Part shown: piece after piece, positions 1 to 6,051 of the stretch
Layout of the letters: each line of letters starts with the position of its first letter
How positions within the stretch are numbered: the first letter of the stretch is position 1
DNA from: Dehalococcoidia bacterium
GTDB taxonomy: Bacteria > Chloroflexota > Dehalococcoidia > GIF9 > UBA5629
Length of the DNA: 6,416 nt
NCBI GenBank assembly: GCA_016927965.1
Contig: JAFGLP010000136.1
Coordinates: 1-6,416 of the forward strand
Direction: 5' to 3'
Made by a program: the position numbers and the translations under genes
The notes under the pieces: model-generated
Databases searched by the model: none
Seen by the model: only the letters and a program-made list of their open reading frames with translations
Told to the model about the DNA's origin: nothing

Positions 1-1
1 A

Positions 2-1189
2 TTATTAGAGACGATGAAAGTAGGCTTGCGGCCACATACGATCGGCTGCGGGCCCAGCGGCGGAATACTGGCCAGCGCCACATCCAACTTCGGTTGCGGA
101 AACACCAGTATCAGCAGCGATTTCGGAGGACGAGTACCCCTGGGCGTGGAATGGGTGCTGCCGGATGGGGAGATACTACGCCTCGGTACACTGGGAACAG
201 GCGCAGGATGGTTCAGCGGGGACGGTCCCGGCCCCAGTCTACGGGGAATCATGAGGGGTTACGGAGGCGCCACAGGCGGCCTGGGTGTTATAACAAGGGC
301 GGCGGTTAAATTGACGCCATGGTACGGCCCCAAAATGTTAAAAGCCAGCGGCAAACCGAACTTATATGACATCGAAGTACCTGATAATTTCCAGATATTT
401 ACGGCTGCATTTCCCGGCCGCGACCAGCTAACTGATTTCTTCGTTCTTGTGGTCGAAGAAGCCATTGCCTTCGGCATACACAGAAGCCCGGCAGCGATGC
501 TGGCTATACTAGTATCTTCGTCAGCGGATGACTTCTGGCAAATAGTAAGCACCTCTCCACCCGAAGCCGGGGAAGCACTGAAATTCATGGCCTTAATCAT
601 GCTTGATGCTGCGTCTCCAAGGGAGATGCAGTACCGCTATGACCTGCTGCAAAAGATCATGGAAAAGACCGATGCTATGAATTTTCCCATGGACCCCTCG
701 CTGATTGGTCCGGCTTTCCGCAACATGGTGACCGGACAGGGCCAGCAGCGCGTCTTCAATGTTACCACCGGTTTCCTCACCGCGGCCGTTAACGAAGAAA
801 GCTGGGACTCCGTGAAGCTGCTGGCGCAGCGCACCGCTGATGAGCTCTATGCTAAATATGAAGCTGAAGGTAGAATTGCAGTGACAGGAGAGGCCCCCTG
901 GTTTTCTGCCATAGGGGACAGCTTTGCCCATACCGAAAGCGTGGTAAACTACGACCAGTTCGACCCTGAATCAATCAAAGCCGTACGCCAGCTACTCGAA
1001 GAAGCCGACATCAAGCTGCCGGAATGGCGACTGGCGGTTGGAGGCGCCGAGGGCTGCCTGAGCTTCAATGAAGCCAGCGAGAAAGCCGCCGCTCCGTATT
1101 GTCTGGACTTTCTCGGCTATGAGAAAAAAATCAAGCGGGCTTTCGATCCAAACCTCATCTCAGAGTCATCATTCTATGTAAAGCCGTAA
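2..1189 (+). CDS. FAD-linked oxidase, GlcD-like (5' end outside window)
   Basis: This is a flavoprotein oxidase or dehydrogenase of the FAD_binding_4 (PCMH-type) plus FAD-oxidase C-terminal family, which includes glycolate oxidase GlcD, D-lactate dehydrogenase and alkyl-DHAP synthase. Such enzymes oxidise 2-hydroxy acids or alcohols in the cytoplasm or at the membrane. Numbering from the ATG at position 14, the end of the FAD domain is visible: VEWVLPDGEILRLG at residues 45-58, then the glycine-rich GDGPGPSLRG at 69-78 and GGLGVITRAAVKL at 88-100. These match the family's 'GPDL..l..GseGtlGiiT' signature. The protein ends FDPNLISESSFYVKP, which resembles the usual C-terminal 'DPnni.npgk' tail. 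The frame stays open to the left edge, and the first FAD-binding segment (P-loop region) is missing. The ATG at 14 is therefore probably internal and the gene starts outside the window. The family is usually about 450-560 residues, and roughly 396 are visible. The substrate cannot be told. The middle region (about 110-300) is not a close match to the classical GlcD proteins I know. Confidence 0.85.
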   Translation, partial: LLETMKVGLRPHTIGCGPSGGILASATSNFGCGNTSISSDFGGRVPLGVEWVLPDGEILRLGTLGTGAGWFSGDGPGPSLRGIMRGYGGATGGLGVITRAAVKLTPWYGPKMLKASGKPNLYDIEVPDNFQIFTAAFPGRDQLTDFFVLVVEEAIAFGIHRSPAAMLAILVSSSADDFWQIVSTSPPEAGEALKFMALIMLDAASPREMQYRYDLLQKIMEKTDAMNFPMDPSLIGPAFRNMVTGQGQQRVFNVTTGFLTAAVNEESWDSVKLLAQRTADELYAKYEAEGRIAVTGEAPWFSAIGDSFAHTESVVNYDQFDPESIKAVRQLLEEADIKLPEWRLAVGGAEGCLSFNEASEKAAAPYCLDFLGYEKKIKRAFDPNLISESSFYVKP

Positions 1190-1284
1190 ATATGAAATAA
1201 ACTAACAGGCTTTAATACCCCTTTGATCCAGATCACTCTGACAATAGGCATTTCATTTGCAAATAGCCAGTGTTTATACGATAG

Positions 1285-1313
1285 TTGTCTGAGAACCACT
1301 AATATGTGATAAT
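1285..1313 (+). promoter_or_regulatory. Sigma70-type promoter of the first CrtC-like gene
   Basis: The -35 box TTGTCT (1285-1290) is separated by exactly 17 bases from the -10 box GATAAT (1308-1313). A TG at 1305-1306 makes this an extended -10. Transcription would start near 1320, giving a leader of about 55 bases. The stretch ATGTGATA (1304-1311) recurs in the promoter of the second paralog. Confidence 0.6.
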
Positions 1314-1363
1314 ATTACAATATCCAATTATTCTCTGTCGAAAAATCAAAATTATACAGAGGT

Positions 1364-1370
1364 AAAGGAG
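1364..1370 (+). promoter_or_regulatory. Ribosome binding site fixing a GTG start
   Basis: AAAGGAG lies 6 bases before the GTG at 1377. An in-frame TAA at 1374-1376 directly precedes that GTG, so no earlier start is possible. The next in-frame ATG (1404) would cut into the signal peptide and has no comparable Shine-Dalgarno sequence. The GTG start is therefore well supported. Confidence 0.8.
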
Positions 1371-1376
1371 AGGTAA

Positions 1377-2456
1377 GTGTTAAGAAAATTCGTCCCGGGG
1401 CTTATGATCTGCTGCATTATCGTATCTGTTTTATTTGCAGCCTGTGCGCCATCCACAGCCACCCAACCCACAGACCCGGCAGCCTATCAGCTCAACGATA
1501 TAGACGACGCCCGTCATGAATTACCGGTCGGTGGGGAAGATTACGAATGGTGGTACATGGATGCATCTTTTGACAACGGATATTCCTTTGTAACGTCATG
1601 GCAAATTATACATGCAAAGGTAAACGATAAGCTGTCGGATATCAGAGTAATACAGTTTGCCATTTACGATCCCCAGGGTAACAAAACAACCAGATTGCCC
1701 TTTTTTAACGAAGATAACAGCAGTTCCTCCAAAACATCCTGCGACGTTGTAATGGGTAGCAATCATATTAAAGGGACATATCCAAAATATGAAGTCGAAT
1801 TCCTTGAGAAGGACGCCGGATGCAAATTGACTTTCGAAAACCTCACGCAGGGATTCAGGAACGTGCCGGACGGCGTTACATATTTCAGCAGGGAACCGGA
1901 ACGATACATGGGGTGGGCCATAGCACAGCCCAAAGCCAAGGTCACCGGGGTATTAATCCTTGATGGCAAGGAGATCCCCGTAAGCGGAACAGGTTACCAC
2001 GACCATAACTGGGGAAACACCATGCTGAATGATATATACAATTTCTGGCACTGGGGACGAATTATGACCGGGGATTATACTATTGTTTATTCAGTTGGTG
2101 AATCTTCAGAGATGACGGGCAGCAAACCGGTATCGGTACTGGTCACCTTTAAAGGGCACGATTTAATTGACCTGACTGACAAATTATATGGAGATTACAG
2201 CGATCTGACCATGGATGAAGTGACAGCGATAAATTATCCGAAAACGCTGAAGCTCAGGGTGGAAGGCCCGAATATAACAGGCACCATAACTAATAATGTA
2301 AAGGAATTAGTGGAGAACGATCCTTTACCCGGGATGGACGCATCCTCAGGCAACGGGTACCTCCGTTTTCTCTCTGATTGCGATATAAAACTGGACGTAA
2401 AAGGAGAGAAACTTGAGGCCCAATCCAAACTGATCCACGAATTTATACATTTCTAG
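1377..2456 (+). CDS. CrtC/AttH-family lipocalin-like lipoprotein, paralog 1
   Basis: This is a secreted protein of the CrtC/AttH lipocalin-like family (COG5621, labelled 'predicted secreted hydrolase'). Relatives include carotenoid 1,2-hydratases and fungal Diels-Alderases. Residues 1-22 form a signal peptide (basic MLRK, then a hydrophobic stretch) ending FAA-C23, a slightly unusual lipobox, so a membrane-anchored lipoprotein is predicted. The N-terminal domain opens with EWWYMDASFDNGYSFVTSW (57-75). The second domain carries GYHDHNWG (206-213) and WHWGR (224-228), the hallmark motifs. In carotenoid hydratases a Tyr-x-Asp pair in what appears to be this motif is important for catalysis. C122, C149 and C335 are also present in the paralog at 2665, to which it is about 58% identical by hand count. 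The length of 359 residues is normal for the family. No carotenoid genes are nearby, and export argues against a carotenoid role. The true substrate is unknown. Confidence 0.85.
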   Translation: MLRKFVPGLMICCIIVSVLFAACAPSTATQPTDPAAYQLNDIDDARHELPVGGEDYEWWYMDASFDNGYSFVTSWQIIHAKVNDKLSDIRVIQFAIYDPQGNKTTRLPFFNEDNSSSSKTSCDVVMGSNHIKGTYPKYEVEFLEKDAGCKLTFENLTQGFRNVPDGVTYFSREPERYMGWAIAQPKAKVTGVLILDGKEIPVSGTGYHDHNWGNTMLNDIYNFWHWGRIMTGDYTIVYSVGESSEMTGSKPVSVLVTFKGHDLIDLTDKLYGDYSDLTMDEVTAINYPKTLKLRVEGPNITGTITNNVKELVENDPLPGMDASSGNGYLRFLSDCDIKLDVKGEKLEAQSKLIHEFIHF

Positions 2457-2472
2457 CTATAGCAAAGGGTCC

Positions 2473-2512
2473 CAACAGATGGCAGAGGTATTAATACCTC
2501 TGCCATCTGTTG
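2473..2512 (+). terminator. Perfect 40-bp palindrome, probable terminator of paralog 1
   Basis: Two 20-base arms meet with no spacer at the TTAA centre (between 2492 and 2493). The left arm begins CAACAGATGGC and the right arm is its exact reverse complement. It starts 17 bases after the stop codon and is followed by TTTATAT, a short weak U-tract on the + strand. It probably acts as an intrinsic terminator or an mRNA 3'-end stabiliser. The internal stem TGGCAGAGG/CCTCTGCCA is shared with the terminator after the second paralog (3776-3800). Confidence 0.75.
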
Positions 2513-2573
2513 TTTATATAAGCCAGCCTTTTATTGTGATGCTGCTGCAAGAGTAAAAGTGAATGAAATTAAT

Positions 2574-2583
2574 GTGATATAAT
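2574..2583 (+). promoter_or_regulatory. Extended -10 promoter of the second CrtC-like gene
   Basis: TATAAT (2578-2583) is a consensus -10 box preceded by TG at 2575-2576 (TGA-TATAAT), an extended -10 element. No good -35 hexamer lies 16-18 bases upstream (the region reads about TAAAAGTG), as is often tolerated with an extended -10. The predicted start of transcription is near 2590, giving a leader of about 75 bases. Confidence 0.55.
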
Positions 2584-2598
2584 AACCAGGCTCCCGAA

Positions 2599-2612
2599 AG
2601 AGCGCTCGCTCT
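2599..2612. promoter_or_regulatory. Operator-like palindrome AGAGCG-CT-CGCTCT
   Basis: This is a 14-base inverted repeat with a 2-base centre, about 16 bases downstream of the TATAAT box. That places it just after the predicted transcription start, a typical repressor position. Its form, GAgCG-CT-CGcTC, resembles operators bound by several TetR-family repressors (GAACG-NN-CGTTC type). The loop is too small for a good RNA hairpin. No regulator gene is in the window, so this is inference from symmetry and position. Confidence 0.3.
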
Positions 2613-2664
2613 AATACATTCAATAATGTAGAATTGAGTGCAATTTATATAAAAGGAGAACCAA

Positions 2665-3759
2665 ATGGCAAGAAAATTTTTCAAAAGGCCAATTATTAAC
2701 AGCATCCTGACATCCATGTTATTTACGGCGATACCATCGACATCGGCAGGCAAACCGGATCCGGTAGACCCGGCAGCTTTTCAAATTAAATCTATCGATG
2801 ACGCCTGCCATCAGTTTTCGTCCGAGGAATACTTCGAGTGGTGGTATATGGATGCCTCTTTTGATAACGGGTACTCCTTCGTAACATCCTGGCAGATGGC
2901 AAATATGAAAGCCCAGGGGGTCCTCACACCCTTCAGGCTGGTAGAGTTCTCCATCTATGATCCCCAGGGCAAGAAAACAGCCGTGGTACCTGTATTTAAA
3001 GCGGATGAATATAGCACCTCGCCGAATTCCTGTGATGTCACCATGGGCAATAATCATATTAAAGGCGACTATCCGCTATGGAACATCGAATTCCTCGATG
3101 GCAACCTGGGATGTAAATTATCTTTCGGAAGCCTTACCCAGGGTTTCAGAAAGCCGCTGGACGGCGCCAAATATTTCAGCCAATCGCCTGAACGGTATTT
3201 AGGATGGGTCATCGCTCAACCCAAGGCTAGAGTCACCGGTAAACTAATTCTCGATGGGAAGGAGATACCTGTCACAGGAGTGGGTTATCACGATCATAAC
3301 TGGGGCAACTGCCGGATGCCGGAACTATACAGTTGGTGGCACTGGGGACGTTTTCTAAGCACGGATTACACCATCATATACGCAGCCGGCAAATCATCGG
3401 CAATAACCGGGGAGACGCCCCAATCATCATTAATCGTTTTTAAAGGCCATGATTTAATTGAGTTTTCCGAGCAAATATATGCAGATCCCGGAGAGTTGAC
3501 CCTGGACGAGGTAACGGGCGTGAAGTACCAGAAAAAACTGGTGCTCAGGATGGAAAGCCCCTTTGTCAAAGGTTCCATCACACACAATGTAAAAAACCTG
3601 GTGGAGAACAACCCCACACCTGCGCATAAACCGGGCCAGGGAAGAGGATACCTGCGATTCCTCTCCGACTGTGATATTGACCTGAATATCAAAGGCGATC
3701 AAATAAAGACCAACACCATGCTGGTACACGAGTATATGCAGGTTGCCAAGAGCAAATAG
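2665..3759 (+). CDS. CrtC/AttH-family lipocalin-like secreted protein, paralog 2
   Basis: This is the second copy of the CrtC/AttH (COG5621) family. It aligns without gaps to the upstream paralog from EWWYMDASFDNGYSFVTSW (58-76) to near the end, and the best-conserved block is residues 181-214. The hallmark motifs GYHDHNWG (207-214) and WHWGR (225-229) are intact, as are C123, C150 and C336. C48 and C216 are extra cysteines not matched in the first copy. The N-terminus has a basic MARKFFKR, a hydrophobic stretch (10-23) and a probable signal peptidase I site after STSA (28). There is no lipobox cysteine, so the protein is probably released or periplasmic, or held by an uncleaved signal anchor. 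The ATG start has AAAGGAG (2652-2658) 6 bases upstream. The C-terminus carries a short extra VAKSK tail. The catalytic role is unknown. A separate promoter and terminator suggest it is expressed independently of copy 1. Confidence 0.85.
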   Translation: MARKFFKRPIINSILTSMLFTAIPSTSAGKPDPVDPAAFQIKSIDDACHQFSSEEYFEWWYMDASFDNGYSFVTSWQMANMKAQGVLTPFRLVEFSIYDPQGKKTAVVPVFKADEYSTSPNSCDVTMGNNHIKGDYPLWNIEFLDGNLGCKLSFGSLTQGFRKPLDGAKYFSQSPERYLGWVIAQPKARVTGKLILDGKEIPVTGVGYHDHNWGNCRMPELYSWWHWGRFLSTDYTIIYAAGKSSAITGETPQSSLIVFKGHDLIEFSEQIYADPGELTLDEVTGVKYQKKLVLRMESPFVKGSITHNVKNLVENNPTPAHKPGQGRGYLRFLSDCDIDLNIKGDQIKTNTMLVHEYMQVAKSK

Positions 3760-3775
3760 TATTGAGCTAATCAGG

Positions 3776-3804
3776 TGGCAGAGGGTGTTCCCCTCTGCCA
3801 TTTT
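3776..3804 (+). terminator. Rho-independent terminator between convergent genes
   Basis: A 10-bp stem TGGCAGAGGG (3776-3785) pairs with CCCTCTGCCA (3791-3800) around the 5-base loop TGTTC, followed directly by TTTT (3801-3804). It is a good intrinsic terminator for the CrtC-like gene ending at 3759. It sits in a 44-base gap, and the last T overlaps the stop codon of the convergent solute-binding gene. On the minus strand the hairpin is not followed by a T-tract, so termination of that gene may be weaker. Confidence 0.8.
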
Positions 3805-5069
3805 CACTTGTATTTACTTAACTCGTTGAACCATATATCAACATCTGTAAGAGGGTATTCGTCGAGATAAACACTCTCTTCGCCCCTGATTTCGGCCATG
3901 GCGCACGGATAGCCGAAAGCGATAGGCATACCGAAGGTCTTTGTCCCGGTCAGCTCGTAGGACCCGATAAATGTATCGATGACATTTGATTTGAATGCAT
4001 CCATGACTTTATCAGGATCAGTGCTGCCGGCCAATTGGCATGCTTCGAGATACTGGGCAGTCTGGTTCAAACCTATGACAAAAGACCCAAAATGCGGCAT
4101 GGGCTTCCCGTAGAGCTCCTGAAACCTGTCCCTGATTTTCTCAGCCATTTCGAGATAGCGCGGCGCGACCTTGGTTTTTTTAAGCTCCCAAGGCGCAGTC
4201 TGGTTGCCTATAATACCCTGTATGGCATCAATGCCGGCTATTTTTTTCAATATGGGGATATCATTGTCCGAGCCGCTGGAGATAGTCACCTTAAATCCCA
4301 GCTCATGGCATTGCTTGGCCATGAGGGCTATATCAAGCAGCGTACCGCCGTTATAGATAAGCTGCGCACCTTGTTCTCTCATCTTGATAAGATATGGTAC
4401 AAAGTTAGTGGTTCCTGGCGGATACATAATCCGCAAGTTTTTTACGCCTTTTTTTGCCTCCAGCCACCTGTCTACCGGCCCGGCAGAAGAGCCGATGGAC
4501 TCCTTGGCGCCTTCAGGGCCCGTCCAACATATAGTCTTAGCTTCAGGATGGGCTTCCATTGCTACAATTGCCTGGTTTAAAGTGAACTGTCCCAGGGGCA
4601 GCCCCACTATAACGTAATTGTCCCTCTGAGGATCGATGTAGACATCAGCGCCTGACCGTGCAATAAAGATAATCTTATCAGGATTGGTCAAAGGCGCTAC
4701 AGCCGCATAACCGGCACCAAAATATCCGACAATTGCGGTGACTTCTTCGTTGTACATCAGTTTCCTGGCGGCAGCCGCCGAGGGGGCCACCTGCATGCCA
4801 TCATCCGCGTAATTCATCTCAACCTGGTAAACATCGCTGCCAATTTTTACACCGCCGGACTCATTCAGCAGTGACACATAAATATCCATGTCCTTCCTGG
4901 TTTCCTCGCCGTACACTGAAGCAGCCCCAGTGAAAGGCATGATACAGCCTATCTTAATAACCTTAATTTCCGCAGGGGTCTCTGTTTGTTGAATACACGC
5001 AGTGCCCAGAAGCAGGCTACCCATGAAGATCATACATAATGAAAATGCGAGAGCTTTCCAGAAATACAT
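3804..5069 (-). CDS. ABC-type branched-chain amino acid-like substrate-binding lipoprotein
   Basis: This is an extracytoplasmic solute receptor of the Peripla_BP_6/LivJ-LivK type, which delivers small ligands (amino acids, aromatic acids, amides) to a LivHMGF-like ABC importer. A signal peptide (1-24) ends GTA-C25, giving a predicted lipoprotein. The first lobe starts at 36-73 with IKIGCIMPFTGAASVYGEE and NESGG, the classic family opening. DDGMQVAPSAAAARKLM (89-105) followed by VTAIVG (110-115) is the next conserved block, and DPDKVMDAFKS (351-361) lies near the end as expected. The length of 421 residues is normal. The ATG start is preceded by GGGAGG about 8 bases upstream. No permease or ATPase genes adjoin it, so it either serves a transporter encoded elsewhere or acts as a sensor. 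Lobe 2 has a TSxFxP-like 'TTNFVPYLIKM' (220-230), common in this family. The ligand is not predictable from the sequence. Confidence 0.88.
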   Translation of the reverse strand: MYFWKALAFSLCMIFMGSLLLGTACIQQTETPAEIKVIKIGCIMPFTGAASVYGEETRKDMDIYVSLLNESGGVKIGSDVYQVEMNYADDGMQVAPSAAAARKLMYNEEVTAIVGYFGAGYAAVAPLTNPDKIIFIARSGADVYIDPQRDNYVIVGLPLGQFTLNQAIVAMEAHPEAKTICWTGPEGAKESIGSSAGPVDRWLEAKKGVKNLRIMYPPGTTNFVPYLIKMREQGAQLIYNGGTLLDIALMAKQCHELGFKVTISSGSDNDIPILKKIAGIDAIQGIIGNQTAPWELKKTKVAPRYLEMAEKIRDRFQELYGKPMPHFGSFVIGLNQTAQYLEACQLAGSTDPDKVMDAFKSNVIDTFIGSYELTGTKTFGMPIAFGYPCAMAEIRGEESVYLDEYPLTDVDIWFNELSKYK

Positions 5070-5109
5070 ATCACTAACCTCCCTGACCTTATATCGAAAA
5101 TCTTGAAAT

Positions 5110-5138
5110 ATTATAACATAATTAATATGACTTCGAAC
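5110..5138 (-). promoter_or_regulatory. Extended -10 promoter of the substrate-binding protein gene
   Basis: Read on the minus strand, TATAAT (5110-5115) is preceded by TGT (5116-5118), an extended -10 box. A poor -35 (GTTCGA, 5133-5138) lies 17 bases further upstream. The predicted leader is about 33 bases. The 155-base gap between this gene and the divergent alcohol dehydrogenase fragment is very AT-rich, and I see no equally good promoter pointing the other way. Confidence 0.5.
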
Positions 5139-5224
5139 TATTCAATAATGAAATTGTCTTAGTGTCCTGCTGTTTATACCGTGATTAAAAATATTATAAA
5201 TCTTTTGGTTTTGGTTAAAGCAAG

Positions 5225-5896
5225 GTGATACTAGATCCGGTAATGGTCAAGAATATGCCGCCATCCATCACTGCAGAGACGGGGATGGATGCTTTGACTC
5301 ATGCTATTGAAGGTTACTGCACCACCTATCGAACAAGATTTACAGACGGACCGGGCATAATGGCAATCCGCAGCGTTTTTGAGTTCTTGCCAAGGGCGTA
5401 CAAGGATGGCTCAGACATGGAGGCCAGGCAGGAGATGCAGTGGGCAGCCACCCAGGCTGGCATCTGCATGAACGGTGGTAATGCAGGAGTAGCTCACAGC
5501 CTGGCACATTCTCTGGGAGGTCTCTTTCATACCCCGCACGGCAGAACCGTAGGACTTTTCCTGCCATACACGATGGAGTATCAGGCCAATGTCTCAGAGG
5601 AGACCCGGACACGCTATGCCGAAATTGCCCGGTTCTGTGGCATTGCAGAGGGACCTACTGATAAATGCGCCAGGGCATTGATTGACAGAGTGCGTGAATT
5701 TGCTAAAAGTTTGCAACAGCCGATATCGATAAAAGACCTGGACATCTACAGGGACAAATTCGTGGCTTCCATGGAAGGCCTGATCGAGAGGGCAGTATGC
5801 GAGGCAATGACTATCGCCGTCCACCGTATTCCTGATGAGACCTATATAGAAAAACTTTTTGTCTGCACTTACGCCGGTAAAAGAGTAGATTTTTAA
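5225..5896 (+). CDS. Iron-containing alcohol dehydrogenase, C-terminal domain only (truncated)
   Basis: This is the metal-binding half of a group III (FucO/AdhB-type) Fe-dependent alcohol dehydrogenase. All family metal ligands are present: D22 and H26 in GMDALTHAIEGY, H91 in AHSLAH, and H105 in TPHG, plus the conserved H95. The end, YAGKRVDF, matches the usual family C-terminus. Full-length members have about 380-400 residues; here roughly the first 170-190, including the NAD(P)-binding Rossmann-like domain, are absent. Recognisable homology begins at about AAG-GTG (KVILDP, compare 'PKVAILDP'), and an in-frame TAA lies at 5216-5218. The GTG 'start' is probably an original internal Val codon. 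There is no clear Shine-Dalgarno sequence, and the upstream bases are AT-rich non-coding sequence with no sign of the lost half. Without the cofactor domain it should not be an active dehydrogenase, so it is most likely a decaying remnant. The intact remaining frame suggests the loss is recent. Confidence 0.8.
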   Translation: MILDPVMVKNMPPSITAETGMDALTHAIEGYCTTYRTRFTDGPGIMAIRSVFEFLPRAYKDGSDMEARQEMQWAATQAGICMNGGNAGVAHSLAHSLGGLFHTPHGRTVGLFLPYTMEYQANVSEETRTRYAEIARFCGIAEGPTDKCARALIDRVREFAKSLQQPISIKDLDIYRDKFVASMEGLIERAVCEAMTIAVHRIPDETYIEKLFVCTYAGKRVDF

Positions 5897-5902
5897 CTAA
5901 AT

Positions 5903-5932
5903 TTGACGTATAGTTACAGCGCACAAGATAAT
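5903..5932 (+). promoter_or_regulatory. Sigma70-type promoter of the OYE-family gene
   Basis: TTGACG (5903-5908) and GATAAT (5927-5932) are separated by 18 bases, the strongest -35 box in the window. It begins 7 bases after the stop codon of the alcohol dehydrogenase fragment. The next gene therefore has its own transcription start (near 5940) and a leader of about 110 bases. Confidence 0.55.
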
Positions 5933-6033
5933 TAACACAGGTGATGAGGCACGTCACAGACAGCTTATGTTTTAAGGCTGTTGGGATATTTATTTTTATG
6001 AAACTGGTTAGATTCCAAGCAAAGCTGTAATAG

Positions 6034-6040
6034 AAGGAGG
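6034..6040 (+). promoter_or_regulatory. Ribosome binding site of the OYE-family gene
   Basis: AAGGAGG is a near-perfect Shine-Dalgarno sequence. It lies 11 bases before the ATG at 6052, somewhat longer than usual. An in-frame TAG at 6031-6033 rules out earlier starts, and the protein from 6052 begins exactly as family members do. Confidence 0.75.
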
Positions 6041-6051
6041 TTCTTTTAATC

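Larger units (their letters stand above)
1190..1376. other. Intergenic region upstream of the first CrtC-like gene
   Basis: This 187-base AT-rich gap separates the FAD oxidase from the first CrtC-like gene. It holds the promoter and ribosome binding site of the downstream gene. A 10-bp perfect palindrome, ATTTGCAAAT (1255-1264), lies about 20 bases upstream of the -35 box, and I cannot assign it. I see no convincing hairpin with a T-tract for terminating the upstream oxidase gene. Confidence 0.5.

Noticed and set aside
259..931. Minus-strand open frames of 112-113 codons inside the FAD oxidase gene
   Set aside because: They lie antisense to a clear family member, have no recognisable domains, and are explained as shadows of its codon use.
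1377..3759. Reading the CrtC-like pair as a carotenoid biosynthesis locus (crtC)
   Set aside because: Both proteins carry export signals and there are no crt neighbours, so the match is to the wider CrtC/AttH superfamily rather than to carotenoid 1,2-hydratase itself.
4035..4580. A 181-codon plus-strand frame inside the substrate-binding protein gene
   Set aside because: It is antisense to a well-supported gene, its translation resembles no family, and it has no ribosome binding site or promoter.
5154..5200. Possible plus-strand promoter (TTTATA-16-TATAAA) for the truncated alcohol dehydrogenase
   Set aside because: Both boxes are poor and the region is simply AT-rich. With no Shine-Dalgarno sequence at the GTG, there is little reason to think the fragment is actively expressed from here.
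5941..5957. CRP/FNR-like site GTGA...TCAC downstream of the OYE promoter
   Set aside because: The half-sites are 9 bases apart instead of the 6 needed for CRP, and they do not match the FNR TTGAT-N4-ATCAA form.
5998..6030. A 10-codon open frame (MKLVRFQAKL) in the leader of the OYE-family gene, a possible leader peptide
   Set aside because: It has no ribosome binding site (T-rich upstream), no run of regulatory codons and no downstream attenuator hairpin.
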